Positions 6,653 through 14,434 of a stretch of DNA of 49,043 nucleotides are shown piece after piece. Source of the stretch: Bacteroidales bacterium (GTDB taxonomy: Bacteria > Bacteroidota > Bacteroidia > Bacteroidales > UBA932); assembly GCA_017429765.1 (NCBI GenBank), contig JAFROJ010000033.1, forward strand, positions 1 through 49,043, given 5' to 3'. Under the pieces are notes generated by a model. That model searched no databases. It had not been told where the DNA came from and saw nothing but the letters and a program-made list of their open reading frames with translations. Position 1 is the stretch's first letter. Every line of letters begins with the position of its first letter. The position numbers and the translations under genes were made by a program.

Positions 6653-8440
6653 ATGCCCAGCTACCTTCAAATAGAGAACATCTCCAAGTCTTACGGCCCG
6701 AAAATCCTTTTCGAGCGTATCGCTTTCAACATCAACGAGGGGGACAAGATCGCCCTGATAGCCCCAAACGGCACGGGAAAGACCAGCCTTCTCCGGATAC
6801 TTGCAGGGAAAGACAGTTCGGACTCGGGAGGGAAGGTGCTGTTCCTCAAGGACATAAGGATCGCTTTCCTGGAGCAGGAATATGATTTCGACCCGGAAGC
6901 GACGATATGGGACCAGATAGTCTCCGACAGCGCGAGATGGATGGAGGGGCTCGATCCGGAGCATGTGGCCGCCTATGAGCTCCGGATCCGCCAGCTGCTC
7001 ACCAATCTCGGGCTGACCGATCCCGACAGGTTGATGGGCGGGCTGTCCGGGGGAGAGGTGAAGCGAGTGGCGATCACGGTGATGCTCGCCTCCGAGGCCG
7101 ACTTCTACATCATGGACGAGCCGACCAACCATCTGGATATCGAGGCGATAGAGTACCTGGAGAACTACCTCTCCCACGCCCGCTGCACCCTCCTGATGGT
7201 GACTCATGACAGGTACTTCCTCGACAGCGTCGCCAACATCGTGATGGAGCTTGACAGGGGGAGGGTCTACATCTACAAAGGAGATTACCAGAACTACCTC
7301 GAGAAACGTCAGGAGAGGATCGACAATTACAACGCCGAGACAGACAAGGTCCGCAACCTCCTCCGGCGGGAGCTGGAGTGGATGCACGCCAGCCCCTGCG
7401 CCCGCACAGGCAAGGCCAAGGCCAGGAAAAACGCGTTTCACGAGCTTCAGGACAGGGCTTCCCAAGTCTATAGGATCAACACCCTCAACCTCGACGAGGT
7501 CGGCCAGGCGTCAAGGCTAGGCACCAAGATCATCAATTGCCGCGACCTCGGCTTCAGCCTTGGCGGCAAGACCCTGCTTAAGGGCTTCACCTACAATTTC
7601 CAGCGCTACGAGAAGGCCGGGATAGTCGGTGGCAACGGGACCGGTAAGACGACCCTCATCAACATCCTCACCGGGGAGCCGGGGACCGGTTTCCCCTTCG
7701 AGTTGACCGGGAGCGTCGAGAGGGGAGAGTCCCTGAACATAGGTTATTACCGTCAGGACGGGATCTCTTTCGACGAGGGCCAGACAGTTCTTGAGACTGT
7801 TAACGACACCCGCCTGCTCGGGAGGTTCATGTTCCACCACGACATGCTGAACAACAGGATCAGCAAGCTCTCAGGCGGTGAGAAGAGAAGGCTCTACCTC
7901 CTGACCATCCTGACCCGCCAGCCTAACCTGCTTGTGATGGACGAGCCGACCAACGACCTGGACATCATGACCCTGAATGTGCTGGAGGAGTATCTCAAGG
8001 AATATCAAGGCACTCTGATAATAGTCTCTCACGACCGTCACTTCCTTGACCGGCTCGTGGATCACCTGCTCATATTCCAGGAAGACGGCACACTGAAGGA
8101 CTATGTCGGGAGTTACAGCCAGTACAGGGCCTCCCGGCCCCATGTCCAACGTCGCCCCGAGCCTGTCGAGGGCCCGAGGGAGCCGGTGGCCCGGCAGGCC
8201 CACCAGGGGGTTGACGCCGGCGGCCAGAAAGCCAGGAAACTGTCCTACAAGGAGAGCCGGGAGCTGGAAAGTCTTGAGGCACAGATAGAATCGTTGACCG
8301 CTGAGAAGGCGGATCTGGAATCGAGGCTGTCGGGAGGACTGACTGATCCGGTCGAGTTGAGGAAGGTCTCGGAAAGGTTCTCAGAGGTCACGTCACTTCT
8401 GGACGCGGCCGAGACACGATGGCTGGAGCTTTCTATTTGA
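6653..8440 (+). CDS. uup: ABC-F ATPase, Uup type
   Basis: 595-aa soluble protein with two ABC domains and no membrane segment, as in the ABC-F group that acts on ribosomes or nucleic acid. First ATPase: Walker A APNGTGKT (37-44), signature LSGGEVKRV, Walker B YIMDEPTNHLD. Second: GGNGTGKTT, LSGGEKRRL, LVMDEPTNDLD. A linker between them and a C-terminal coiled coil (KLSYKESRELESLEAQIESLTAEKADLESRL) match Uup rather than EttA. Between the second ATPase and the coiled coil sits an odd stretch (RRPEPVEGPREPVARQAHQG), encoded by a short dispersed repeat at about 8159-8192. The stop overlaps the convergent trkA stop by 8 nt. Confidence 0.92.
   Translation: MPSYLQIENISKSYGPKILFERIAFNINEGDKIALIAPNGTGKTSLLRILAGKDSSDSGGKVLFLKDIRIAFLEQEYDFDPEATIWDQIVSDSARWMEGLDPEHVAAYELRIRQLLTNLGLTDPDRLMGGLSGGEVKRVAITVMLASEADFYIMDEPTNHLDIEAIEYLENYLSHARCTLLMVTHDRYFLDSVANIVMELDRGRVYIYKGDYQNYLEKRQERIDNYNAETDKVRNLLRRELEWMHASPCARTGKAKARKNAFHELQDRASQVYRINTLNLDEVGQASRLGTKIINCRDLGFSLGGKTLLKGFTYNFQRYEKAGIVGGNGTGKTTLINILTGEPGTGFPFELTGSVERGESLNIGYYRQDGISFDEGQTVLETVNDTRLLGRFMFHHDMLNNRISKLSGGEKRRLYLLTILTRQPNLLVMDEPTNDLDIMTLNVLEEYLKEYQGTLIIVSHDRHFLDRLVDHLLIFQEDGTLKDYVGSYSQYRASRPHVQRRPEPVEGPREPVARQAHQGVDAGGQKARKLSYKESRELESLEAQIESLTAEKADLESRLSGGLTDPVELRKVSERFSEVTSLLDAAETRWLELSI
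8159..8192 (+). repeat. Dispersed short repeat inserted in frame in uup
   Basis: The core GAGCCTGTCGAGGGCC (8159-8174) differs by one base from the copy at about 34504-34519. It encodes EPVEGP in the linker between the second ATPase domain and the C-terminal coiled coil, where Uup proteins need no conserved sequence. Confidence 0.6.
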
Positions 8441-9791
8441 AGAATCTGTCTACTTCCTTGACAGCGTGAGGAAGGGCGAAGACCACAACCCTGTCATATT
8501 CCTCGATCCTGGTCGAGCCCACGGCGATCATCGACTCGCTGCCCCTGATCACACCTCCGATCACGGAGTCTTTGGGGAAGGTGAGGTCTTTCAGCGCGCC
8601 CTTCGTGATGGCGCTGCCCGGAGGCACCGTGTACTCAAGAACCTCGGCGTCGGTCCCGCTCATGTATTTGACAAGCCTGGCCTTCCCGCTCAAAGTGAAC
8701 TTGAACAGGCGGCCGGCCGTGATAAGCTTCTTGTTGATCACGGAGTCGACACCCATCTCCTCGGCCAGATGGATGTACTCGATGTTCTCGACCTCGGCGA
8801 TTGTCCTCTCTACCCCGAATTTCTTCGCAGAGACGCAGGCCAGAACGTTCGCCTCATCCCTGCCGGTCAGAGCCAGAAACGCGTCACATTCCCTGACTCC
8901 TTCCTCGAGGAGGAGCCCGGAGTCGCGCCCGTCCCCGACCACAACCACCACATTGTCAGGCAATTTCTCTGACAGGGCAACGGCCCTGTCCCGGTCTTTC
9001 TCGAGGATCTTCACCAGGCTGACCTTCTTGCTGAGCTGCTCCGCCGCCAGCTCGGCGATCTTGGAGCCTCCGAGGATCATCACATTGTCGGTCTCGACAT
9101 GGTTCTTTCCGAGGAATTTCATCAGGAACCTTATCCCCTCCCGCGTCGCGATGATGAAGACCAGGTCGTGGTACATCAGCTTGGTGTCGAATTTCGGCAT
9201 GATGGTCTTGCCTCCACGGGAGATCGCGATGACCCTGAACTGGAGCTCGTCCTTCGTGGTGATGGCGGCGAACTCGGCTATCTTCATGTCCAGAAGGGGA
9301 GAGTCCTCCTCCAGCTTGAACACCTCCACCTGGAGTTTGCCCCTCGCGAAATCCATCGACTCGGTGGTCGACGAGTGCTTGAGGATGTCGAATATCTCGT
9401 CGGCGGCGAGCTTCTCGGGACAGAACATCAACTCTATGCCCATCTGTTTGAATATGAGCTTGTTCTCCGCTGTCAGGAAATCGTTGTCGTCAATCCTGGC
9501 GGTGACTTTCCTCGCGCCGAGGTTCTTGGCGATCAGGGCGCTGACTATGTTGACGTCCTGTGGCACGAACGGCACGACCGAGATGAACAGGTCGGCGTTC
9601 TGAACGTCCGCCTCCCTCATCACTCTCAACGACGAGGGCTGGCCCTGGATGGCCATGACATCGGCGATCGCCGTGATATTCTTGAGCCTCTGGGGGTTTT
9701 CGTCGATGATCGTGATGTCGTTCGCCTCCTGGCGCAGCATCTTGGCGAGATGGGATCCGACCTCACCGGCCCCTTGAATGACGATTTTCAT
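8433..9791 (-). CDS. trkA: Trk-type potassium uptake regulatory subunit TrkA
   Basis: 452-aa cytoplasmic NAD-binding regulator of Trk/Ktr potassium channels. Two tandem RCK units are visible: the first opens with the Rossmann motif GAGEVG (7-12) and IIDENPQRL, the second with VMILGGSKIAELAAEQL and ILEKDRDRAVALSEKLP; each is followed by a TrkA_C domain (…VFKLEEDSPLLDMKIAEF; …EVLEYTVPPGSAITKGALKDLTFP). ATG at 9791 is chosen because the protein then starts at MKIVIQGAGEVG and AAGGAAACGG precedes it. It overlaps the upstream glycosyltransferase as ATGA (4 nt), so translation is probably coupled. No TrkH channel gene is next to it. Confidence 0.95.
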   Translation of the reverse strand: MKIVIQGAGEVGSHLAKMLRQEANDITIIDENPQRLKNITAIADVMAIQGQPSSLRVMREADVQNADLFISVVPFVPQDVNIVSALIAKNLGARKVTARIDDNDFLTAENKLIFKQMGIELMFCPEKLAADEIFDILKHSSTTESMDFARGKLQVEVFKLEEDSPLLDMKIAEFAAITTKDELQFRVIAISRGGKTIMPKFDTKLMYHDLVFIIATREGIRFLMKFLGKNHVETDNVMILGGSKIAELAAEQLSKKVSLVKILEKDRDRAVALSEKLPDNVVVVVGDGRDSGLLLEEGVRECDAFLALTGRDEANVLACVSAKKFGVERTIAEVENIEYIHLAEEMGVDSVINKKLITAGRLFKFTLSGKARLVKYMSGTDAEVLEYTVPPGSAITKGALKDLTFPKDSVIGGVIRGSESMIAVGSTRIEEYDRVVVFALPHAVKEVDRFFK

Positions 9792-10891
9792 ATCCGTTTC
9801 CTTAGATAGGCAAATATACCATTTCCTTTGAATATCGCCAAAGGGATGATCCAACCTGGGAATAGCGCTGGGGCGGGAACACCCTGATGGCTTTCAATAA
9901 AGCTCTGGATGTCAGCGACTTCCGTCTTTGTTGCCAACTTCCTGTACTCCTTGTGCGCCTCTGTCACGGACTTGAACAGCGAGACTCTTCCGGTCAGGAG
10001 GTAAACCATGGCCGAGCAAATGTCGAGGAAATACCTGAAGGATATGGTCCTGCCCGCCTTCCTGACCGCCCTCACGGCCGCTTTCGACGGGGTTTTCCCG
10101 GAATATTCAAGGGCGTGGGTCTTGGCGAGGTTGTTCCTTAGAGTCAAGAGGTTGTTGCGGTAGTTCAGCCTGAGCTTCCAGGGGGAGTCGTTGGGCAGGG
10201 TGCCGCCTCCCACGTGATAGACCACCGAATCGGGGACCACGTTGACAGACCTTCCCTCAAGCTGGAGCCTCCAGCAGAGGTCTATCTCCTCCATGTGGGC
10301 GAAAAATCTCCCGTCAAGCCCTCCGGCTTTCTCGAAGTCATCCCTCCTCACCATGAGGCAGGCCCCTGTGGCCCAGAAGACCTTGGCGGGGGAGTCGTAC
10401 TGCCCCTCGTCCCTCTCAAGCCTTTTAAGGACCCTCCCCCGGCAGAAAGGATAGCCGTAACGGTCTAGCAGGCCGCCGGCGGCCCCGGCGTACTCGAAAC
10501 TACCCCTGTCTTGCCATGAGTGGAGCTTCGGGGCGCAGGCGGCGCATTCGGGATGGCTCTCCATCCACTTGACAAGCGGCTCAAGCCAGCCTTCGGTCAC
10601 CTCGATGTCCGAGTTGATGAGAGTGAAAAACTCAAGGTCGGCTCCATCGGGGGAATCGACCAGGGCCTTGAAGGCAAGGTTGTAACCTCCGGTGAAGCCG
10701 TGGTTCCTGTCGAACCGGATCAACCTGGTCCCCGGGAACTCCCCGGTCATGAGCTCGACCGACCCGTCAGTGGAGCCGTTGTCAGCGACCACCACCTCGG
10801 CGCCCTCCGGCAAACTTGCCAGAAGGCCCGGAAGGAACCTCTTGAGAAAGTCCCTGGTGTTCCAGTTGAGTATGACGACAGCGGTCCTCAT
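9788..10891 (-). CDS. Glycosyltransferase family 2
   Basis: 367-aa GT-A fold glycosyltransferase that transfers a sugar from a nucleotide donor, typically to polysaccharide or lipid-linked glycan. N-terminal VVILNWNTRDFLKRFLPGLL and VVVADNGSTDGS are the donor-binding elements, LINSDIEV holds the DxD-like motif, and FWATGACLMVRRDDFEKAGGLDGRFFAHMEEIDLCWRLQ is the typical rhamnosyl-type acceptor region (ED/EEIDLCWR). A hydrophobic stretch near the C terminus (SFRYFLDICSAMVYLLTG) may anchor it at the membrane. It is the first gene of an operon with trkA (ATGA overlap). A -7 box (10898-10905) ends 6 nt before the ATG, so the message is probably leaderless or nearly so. Confidence 0.9.
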   Translation of the reverse strand: MRTAVVILNWNTRDFLKRFLPGLLASLPEGAEVVVADNGSTDGSVELMTGEFPGTRLIRFDRNHGFTGGYNLAFKALVDSPDGADLEFFTLINSDIEVTEGWLEPLVKWMESHPECAACAPKLHSWQDRGSFEYAGAAGGLLDRYGYPFCRGRVLKRLERDEGQYDSPAKVFWATGACLMVRRDDFEKAGGLDGRFFAHMEEIDLCWRLQLEGRSVNVVPDSVVYHVGGGTLPNDSPWKLRLNYRNNLLTLRNNLAKTHALEYSGKTPSKAAVRAVRKAGRTISFRYFLDICSAMVYLLTGRVSLFKSVTEAHKEYRKLATKTEVADIQSFIESHQGVPAPALFPGWIIPLAIFKGNGIFAYLRKRI

Positions 10892-10897
10892 CGCTTA

Positions 10898-10905
10898 CAA
10901 ACTTA
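10898..10905 (-). promoter_or_regulatory. -7 box of the glycosyltransferase-trkA operon
   Basis: TAAGTTTG on the minus strand fits TAnnTTTG and ends 6 nt before the ATG at 10891. A TTTG at 10930-10933 could be the -33 element, although the 24-nt gap is a little long. Confidence 0.5.
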
Positions 10906-10937
10906 TAAAAAAAGTTGTGATTTTTTTGACAAATGCC

Positions 10938-11094
10938 TATTTTTGAATCGTTTTTATGGGTTATTAAAAGGTTTTTAGTAAGTGAATCGCAGACAGGTCA
11001 ATCCCTATTTGTGTGCTACTCAATCAGTTCGCATGCGCGGGCATGCGTATGCGAACTTTTTGCCCGACCAAATTCTAACTACCAAATATCTTTA
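10938..11094 (+). promoter_or_regulatory. susC leader: two candidate promoters around a hairpin with a T run
   Basis: P1 is TATTTTTG (10938-10945). Downstream, GTTCGCAT (11027-11034) pairs with ATGCGAAC (11049-11056), with inner CGCATG/CATGCG complementarity, and is followed directly by TTTTT (11057-11061): the shape of an intrinsic terminator. P2 is TATCTTTA (11087-11094), 31 nt before the susC ATG. No gene is transcribed into this hairpin from the left, so it may be an attenuator on a P1 transcript. This is inference from sequence shape. Confidence 0.4.
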
Positions 11095-11125
11095 ATTTCA
11101 CTTTATTAATTAACACCACAAACCT

Positions 11126-14100
11126 ATGTTGCACAGAAAACAGCTGATATTGACACTTTTGTTGTCAATGGTTGCTACGTTCGGACTGTTCGCGCAGAAC
11201 CGGACGGTGACGGGTGTTGTCCGCGACTCCAAGGGAGCTGCCCTTCCTGGCGCGGGAGTGATGCTCGTCGGTACAACCCAGGGAGCCGTGACCGACATCA
11301 ACGGTAACTTCTCCCTCTCCGTGCCATCCGGGGCCGTCGTCCTCGACGTGTCCTCTCTGGGTTATGTCTCCAGGAAGGTCGAAGTGCCTGCCGGACAGAA
11401 CAACGTCACTGTTGTCCTCGAGGATGACTCATTCTCGCTGACCGAGACTGTCGTTGTCGGTTATGGAACCCAGAAGAAGGTCAACCTTACCGGTGCCGTC
11501 GAGGCCCTTGAGGGAGAAGCCCTCGAAGGCCGTACCGGCGCCAACCTGACCCAGATGCTGGTCGGAGCGATTCCTAACCTCAACATCACCCTGGCCGACG
11601 GTAAGCCGGGACGTACCGCCGACTTCAATGTCCGTGGTACCGGCTCCATCAACGGTGGAAGCGCCCTCGTCCTCGTGGACGGTGTCGAGTCCGACCCCTC
11701 GATGATCAACCCTGACGACATCGAGAGTATCTCCGTCCTTAAGGACGCCGCCTCCTCCGCCATCTACGGAGCCAGGGCCCCTTATGGAGTCGTCCTCATC
11801 ACCACGAAGAACGCGGCCGCCGGCAAGGCAAAGGTCACCTACAACGGCAACTTCTCGATGCAGAAGCCCGAGAACCTCCTCGACCTCGTCACCGACGGTT
11901 ATGTCTGGGCCGAGCACTTCTACAAAGCCTACAACAACTACCAGCTCTCCAACCCCTCCGGTATCAACAAGACCCAGCAGTTCTCACTGGCCTGGCTCGA
12001 GGAGTACAAGAGGCGCCATGACAGCGGCAACTTCGGCCAGGTCATCTCCGACGGCTCGATCGGAACCAAGGGCCGTTACGTCTACTATCCCGAGAACGTC
12101 GACTACATCGGCACCCTCTACAAGGACTGGGTGTTCAGCCAGAGCCACAACCTCTCGGTCTCCGGAACTGACGGCAAGTTCGACTACTTCCTCTCCGGCC
12201 GTTACTACTACTACGACGGACTCTATGACCATCCGACGCAGACCGACCACTACAAGTCCTACAACACCCGCTTCAAGGCCGGTTACCAGGTGACTCCTTG
12301 GTTGAAGATCAACGACAACATCGAGATCGCCTACAACAACTACTACAACCCCCTGACCTTCTCCGAGGGATCAGGTGAGATCTGGAGGTGTATCGCCGAC
12401 GAGGGTCACCCCTCATCCCCGATCTACAACGAGGACGGCACTGTCACCTATTCCGGCGTCTACACCATCGGTGACCTCTTCCAGGGCAAGAGCGGCCAGA
12501 CCACCATCAACGAGGTCCTGAGGAACACCGCTTCCTTCACCGCCAAGTTCCTTGACAACCGCCTGAGGGTCAACGGCGACTTCACCTACAGGAAGAAGAC
12601 CTACGACCGCAACAAGAGGCAGGTCCGCACCCAGTACTCCAAGGGAGTCGACTCCAACGGGGATCCCCTTATGGAGACCATCGCCTCCGCCCCCCAGTCC
12701 AGGATGTACGAATACGCCGACGCGACCCGTTATCTCGCGACTAACCTCTACGCCGAGTTCGAGGAGACCTTCGCCCAGAAGCATTATTTCAAGGCTATGG
12801 GTGGTTGGAACTACGAGCAGAGCCAGTACAAGAGGATCAACGAGGACAACACCGACCTCCTCACCCCTGATGTGGAGAACATCAACCTCGCTTTCGGAAC
12901 AGATTCCAAGACTGTGGCCTCCTCATGGTCGGCCTACAAGTTCGGAGGTTTCTTCGGAAGGTTGAACTACAGTTATGACAACCGTTACCTCATCGAGTTC
13001 AACGGCCGTTATGACGTCTCCTCCAGGTTCCCCGCCAACCACCGCTGGGCCTTCTTCCCTTCGGTCTCCGTGGGTTGGAGGGTCACTGAGGAGCCTTGGT
13101 GGAATGTTTCCCCCGACGCCGTCTCCCAACTCAAGCTCCGCGCCTCCTACGGCTCGCTGGGTAACGCCAACGGTCTGGGCAACTACCAGTTCAAGCAGAC
13201 TCTCGGAGTCTCCACTTCTGATTACATCCTCAACGGGATCAAGCAGCGTTACCTTTCATCTCCCGGCGCCCTCCCCGAGGACCTGACCTGGGAGACCGCC
13301 ACCACCTATGACGGAGGTATCGACTTCGGCTTCCTCAACGGAAGGCTCTCCGGATCCGCTGACTACTATCTCCGTAAGACCACCGACATGATCGTGGCCG
13401 GCCCCACCGTCCCGAACGTGTTCGGAACCTCTTCACCCAAGGGCAACTACGCCGACCTTTCCACCTACGGTTTCGAGGTCAGCCTGACCTGGAAGGATAG
13501 TTTTGACCTCGGCGGCAAGCCTTTCGGCTATAGCGTCAGGGCCACCCTGTCCGACTACTACTCGATCATCGACAAGTACAACAACGCCCAGAAGACCCTC
13601 TCCACCAACGCCAACCAGTCCCTCGCCGGCAACTACTACGAGGGCATGAGGATGGGTGAGCTCTGGGGCTTCGTCTCCAACGGTCTCTGGCAGGACCAGG
13701 CGGCCATCGACGCCGCCGAGGCCGGCGCCCAGGCCGCGGGCCAGAAGTATTTCAACCCTCTCATCAGGGCCACCAAGGACTACAAGACCCGCCTGGGTGA
13801 CACCAAGTACGAGGACCTGAACGGCAACGGCTACATCGACCGCGGCAAGAACACCGTCGACGATTCGGGCGACCGTAAGATCATCGGTAACGAGGATCCC
13901 CGCTACATGTACAGCTTCACCCTCAACGCTGACTGGAACAACTTCTGGTTCACTGCGTTCTTCCAGGGCGTGGGCAAGCAGGACTGGTATCCTTCCAACG
14001 AGACTTCCACAATGTGGGGACAGTACAACCGTCCTTACGGTTACTTCCCGAAGTGGCATCTGGGCAACTACTGGACCGAGGATAACACCGACGCCTACCT

Positions 14101-14434
14101 GCCTCGTTACTCCGGCTACAACGACACCTTCTACAAGGGTACCTGGGCCGCCAACACCCGTTACCTCCAGAATGTGGCCTACATCCGCCTGAAGAACATC
14201 CAGTTCGGTTACAACCTGCCCAAGTCGCTGGTCAGCAAGATCAACGTCGAGCAGATCGGAATCTACTTCACTGGTGAGAATGTCTGGACCTGGTCTCCCC
14301 TGTACAAGTTGACAAGGGACATCAACGTCTCCAACATCGGTGTGTCTGATATCGACCTCAACACCGGCCGCGGCGACGCCTACAACTACCCGATCATGAC
14401 CACCTACTCACTTGGTATCAACATCACTATCTAA
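11126..14434 (+). CDS. SusC-like TonB-dependent outer-membrane transporter
   Basis: 1102-aa SusC/RagA-type protein. In order: signal peptide (MLHRKQLILTLLLSMVATFGLFAQ), a carboxypeptidase-regulatory-like beta domain (about 25-105, TVTGVVRDSKGAALPGAGVMLVGTTQGAVTDINGNFSL), the TonB-box-like TETVVVGYGTQKK, a plug domain (about 115-235 with FNVRGTGSINGGSALVLVDGV and VLKDAASSAIYGARAPYGVVLITTK), and a 22-strand barrel ending in aromatic residues (TTYSLGINITI). It imports ligands captured with the SusD partner encoded next. The codon use is strongly biased to C-ending codons, suggesting high expression, and the GAATAT/ATATTC hexamer common elsewhere is absent from the gene. No ECF sigma factor or hybrid two-component regulator is adjacent. 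Confidence 0.97.
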   Translation: MLHRKQLILTLLLSMVATFGLFAQNRTVTGVVRDSKGAALPGAGVMLVGTTQGAVTDINGNFSLSVPSGAVVLDVSSLGYVSRKVEVPAGQNNVTVVLEDDSFSLTETVVVGYGTQKKVNLTGAVEALEGEALEGRTGANLTQMLVGAIPNLNITLADGKPGRTADFNVRGTGSINGGSALVLVDGVESDPSMINPDDIESISVLKDAASSAIYGARAPYGVVLITTKNAAAGKAKVTYNGNFSMQKPENLLDLVTDGYVWAEHFYKAYNNYQLSNPSGINKTQQFSLAWLEEYKRRHDSGNFGQVISDGSIGTKGRYVYYPENVDYIGTLYKDWVFSQSHNLSVSGTDGKFDYFLSGRYYYYDGLYDHPTQTDHYKSYNTRFKAGYQVTPWLKINDNIEIAYNNYYNPLTFSEGSGEIWRCIADEGHPSSPIYNEDGTVTYSGVYTIGDLFQGKSGQTTINEVLRNTASFTAKFLDNRLRVNGDFTYRKKTYDRNKRQVRTQYSKGVDSNGDPLMETIASAPQSRMYEYADATRYLATNLYAEFEETFAQKHYFKAMGGWNYEQSQYKRINEDNTDLLTPDVENINLAFGTDSKTVASSWSAYKFGGFFGRLNYSYDNRYLIEFNGRYDVSSRFPANHRWAFFPSVSVGWRVTEEPWWNVSPDAVSQLKLRASYGSLGNANGLGNYQFKQTLGVSTSDYILNGIKQRYLSSPGALPEDLTWETATTYDGGIDFGFLNGRLSGSADYYLRKTTDMIVAGPTVPNVFGTSSPKGNYADLSTYGFEVSLTWKDSFDLGGKPFGYSVRATLSDYYSIIDKYNNAQKTLSTNANQSLAGNYYEGMRMGELWGFVSNGLWQDQAAIDAAEAGAQAAGQKYFNPLIRATKDYKTRLGDTKYEDLNGNGYIDRGKNTVDDSGDRKIIGNEDPRYMYSFTLNADWNNFWFTAFFQGVGKQDWYPSNETSTMWGQYNRPYGYFPKWHLGNYWTEDNTDAYLPRYSGYNDTFYKGTWAANTRYLQNVAYIRLKNIQFGYNLPKSLVSKINVEQIGIYFTGENVWTWSPLYKLTRDINVSNIGVSDIDLNTGRGDAYNYPIMTTYSLGINITI

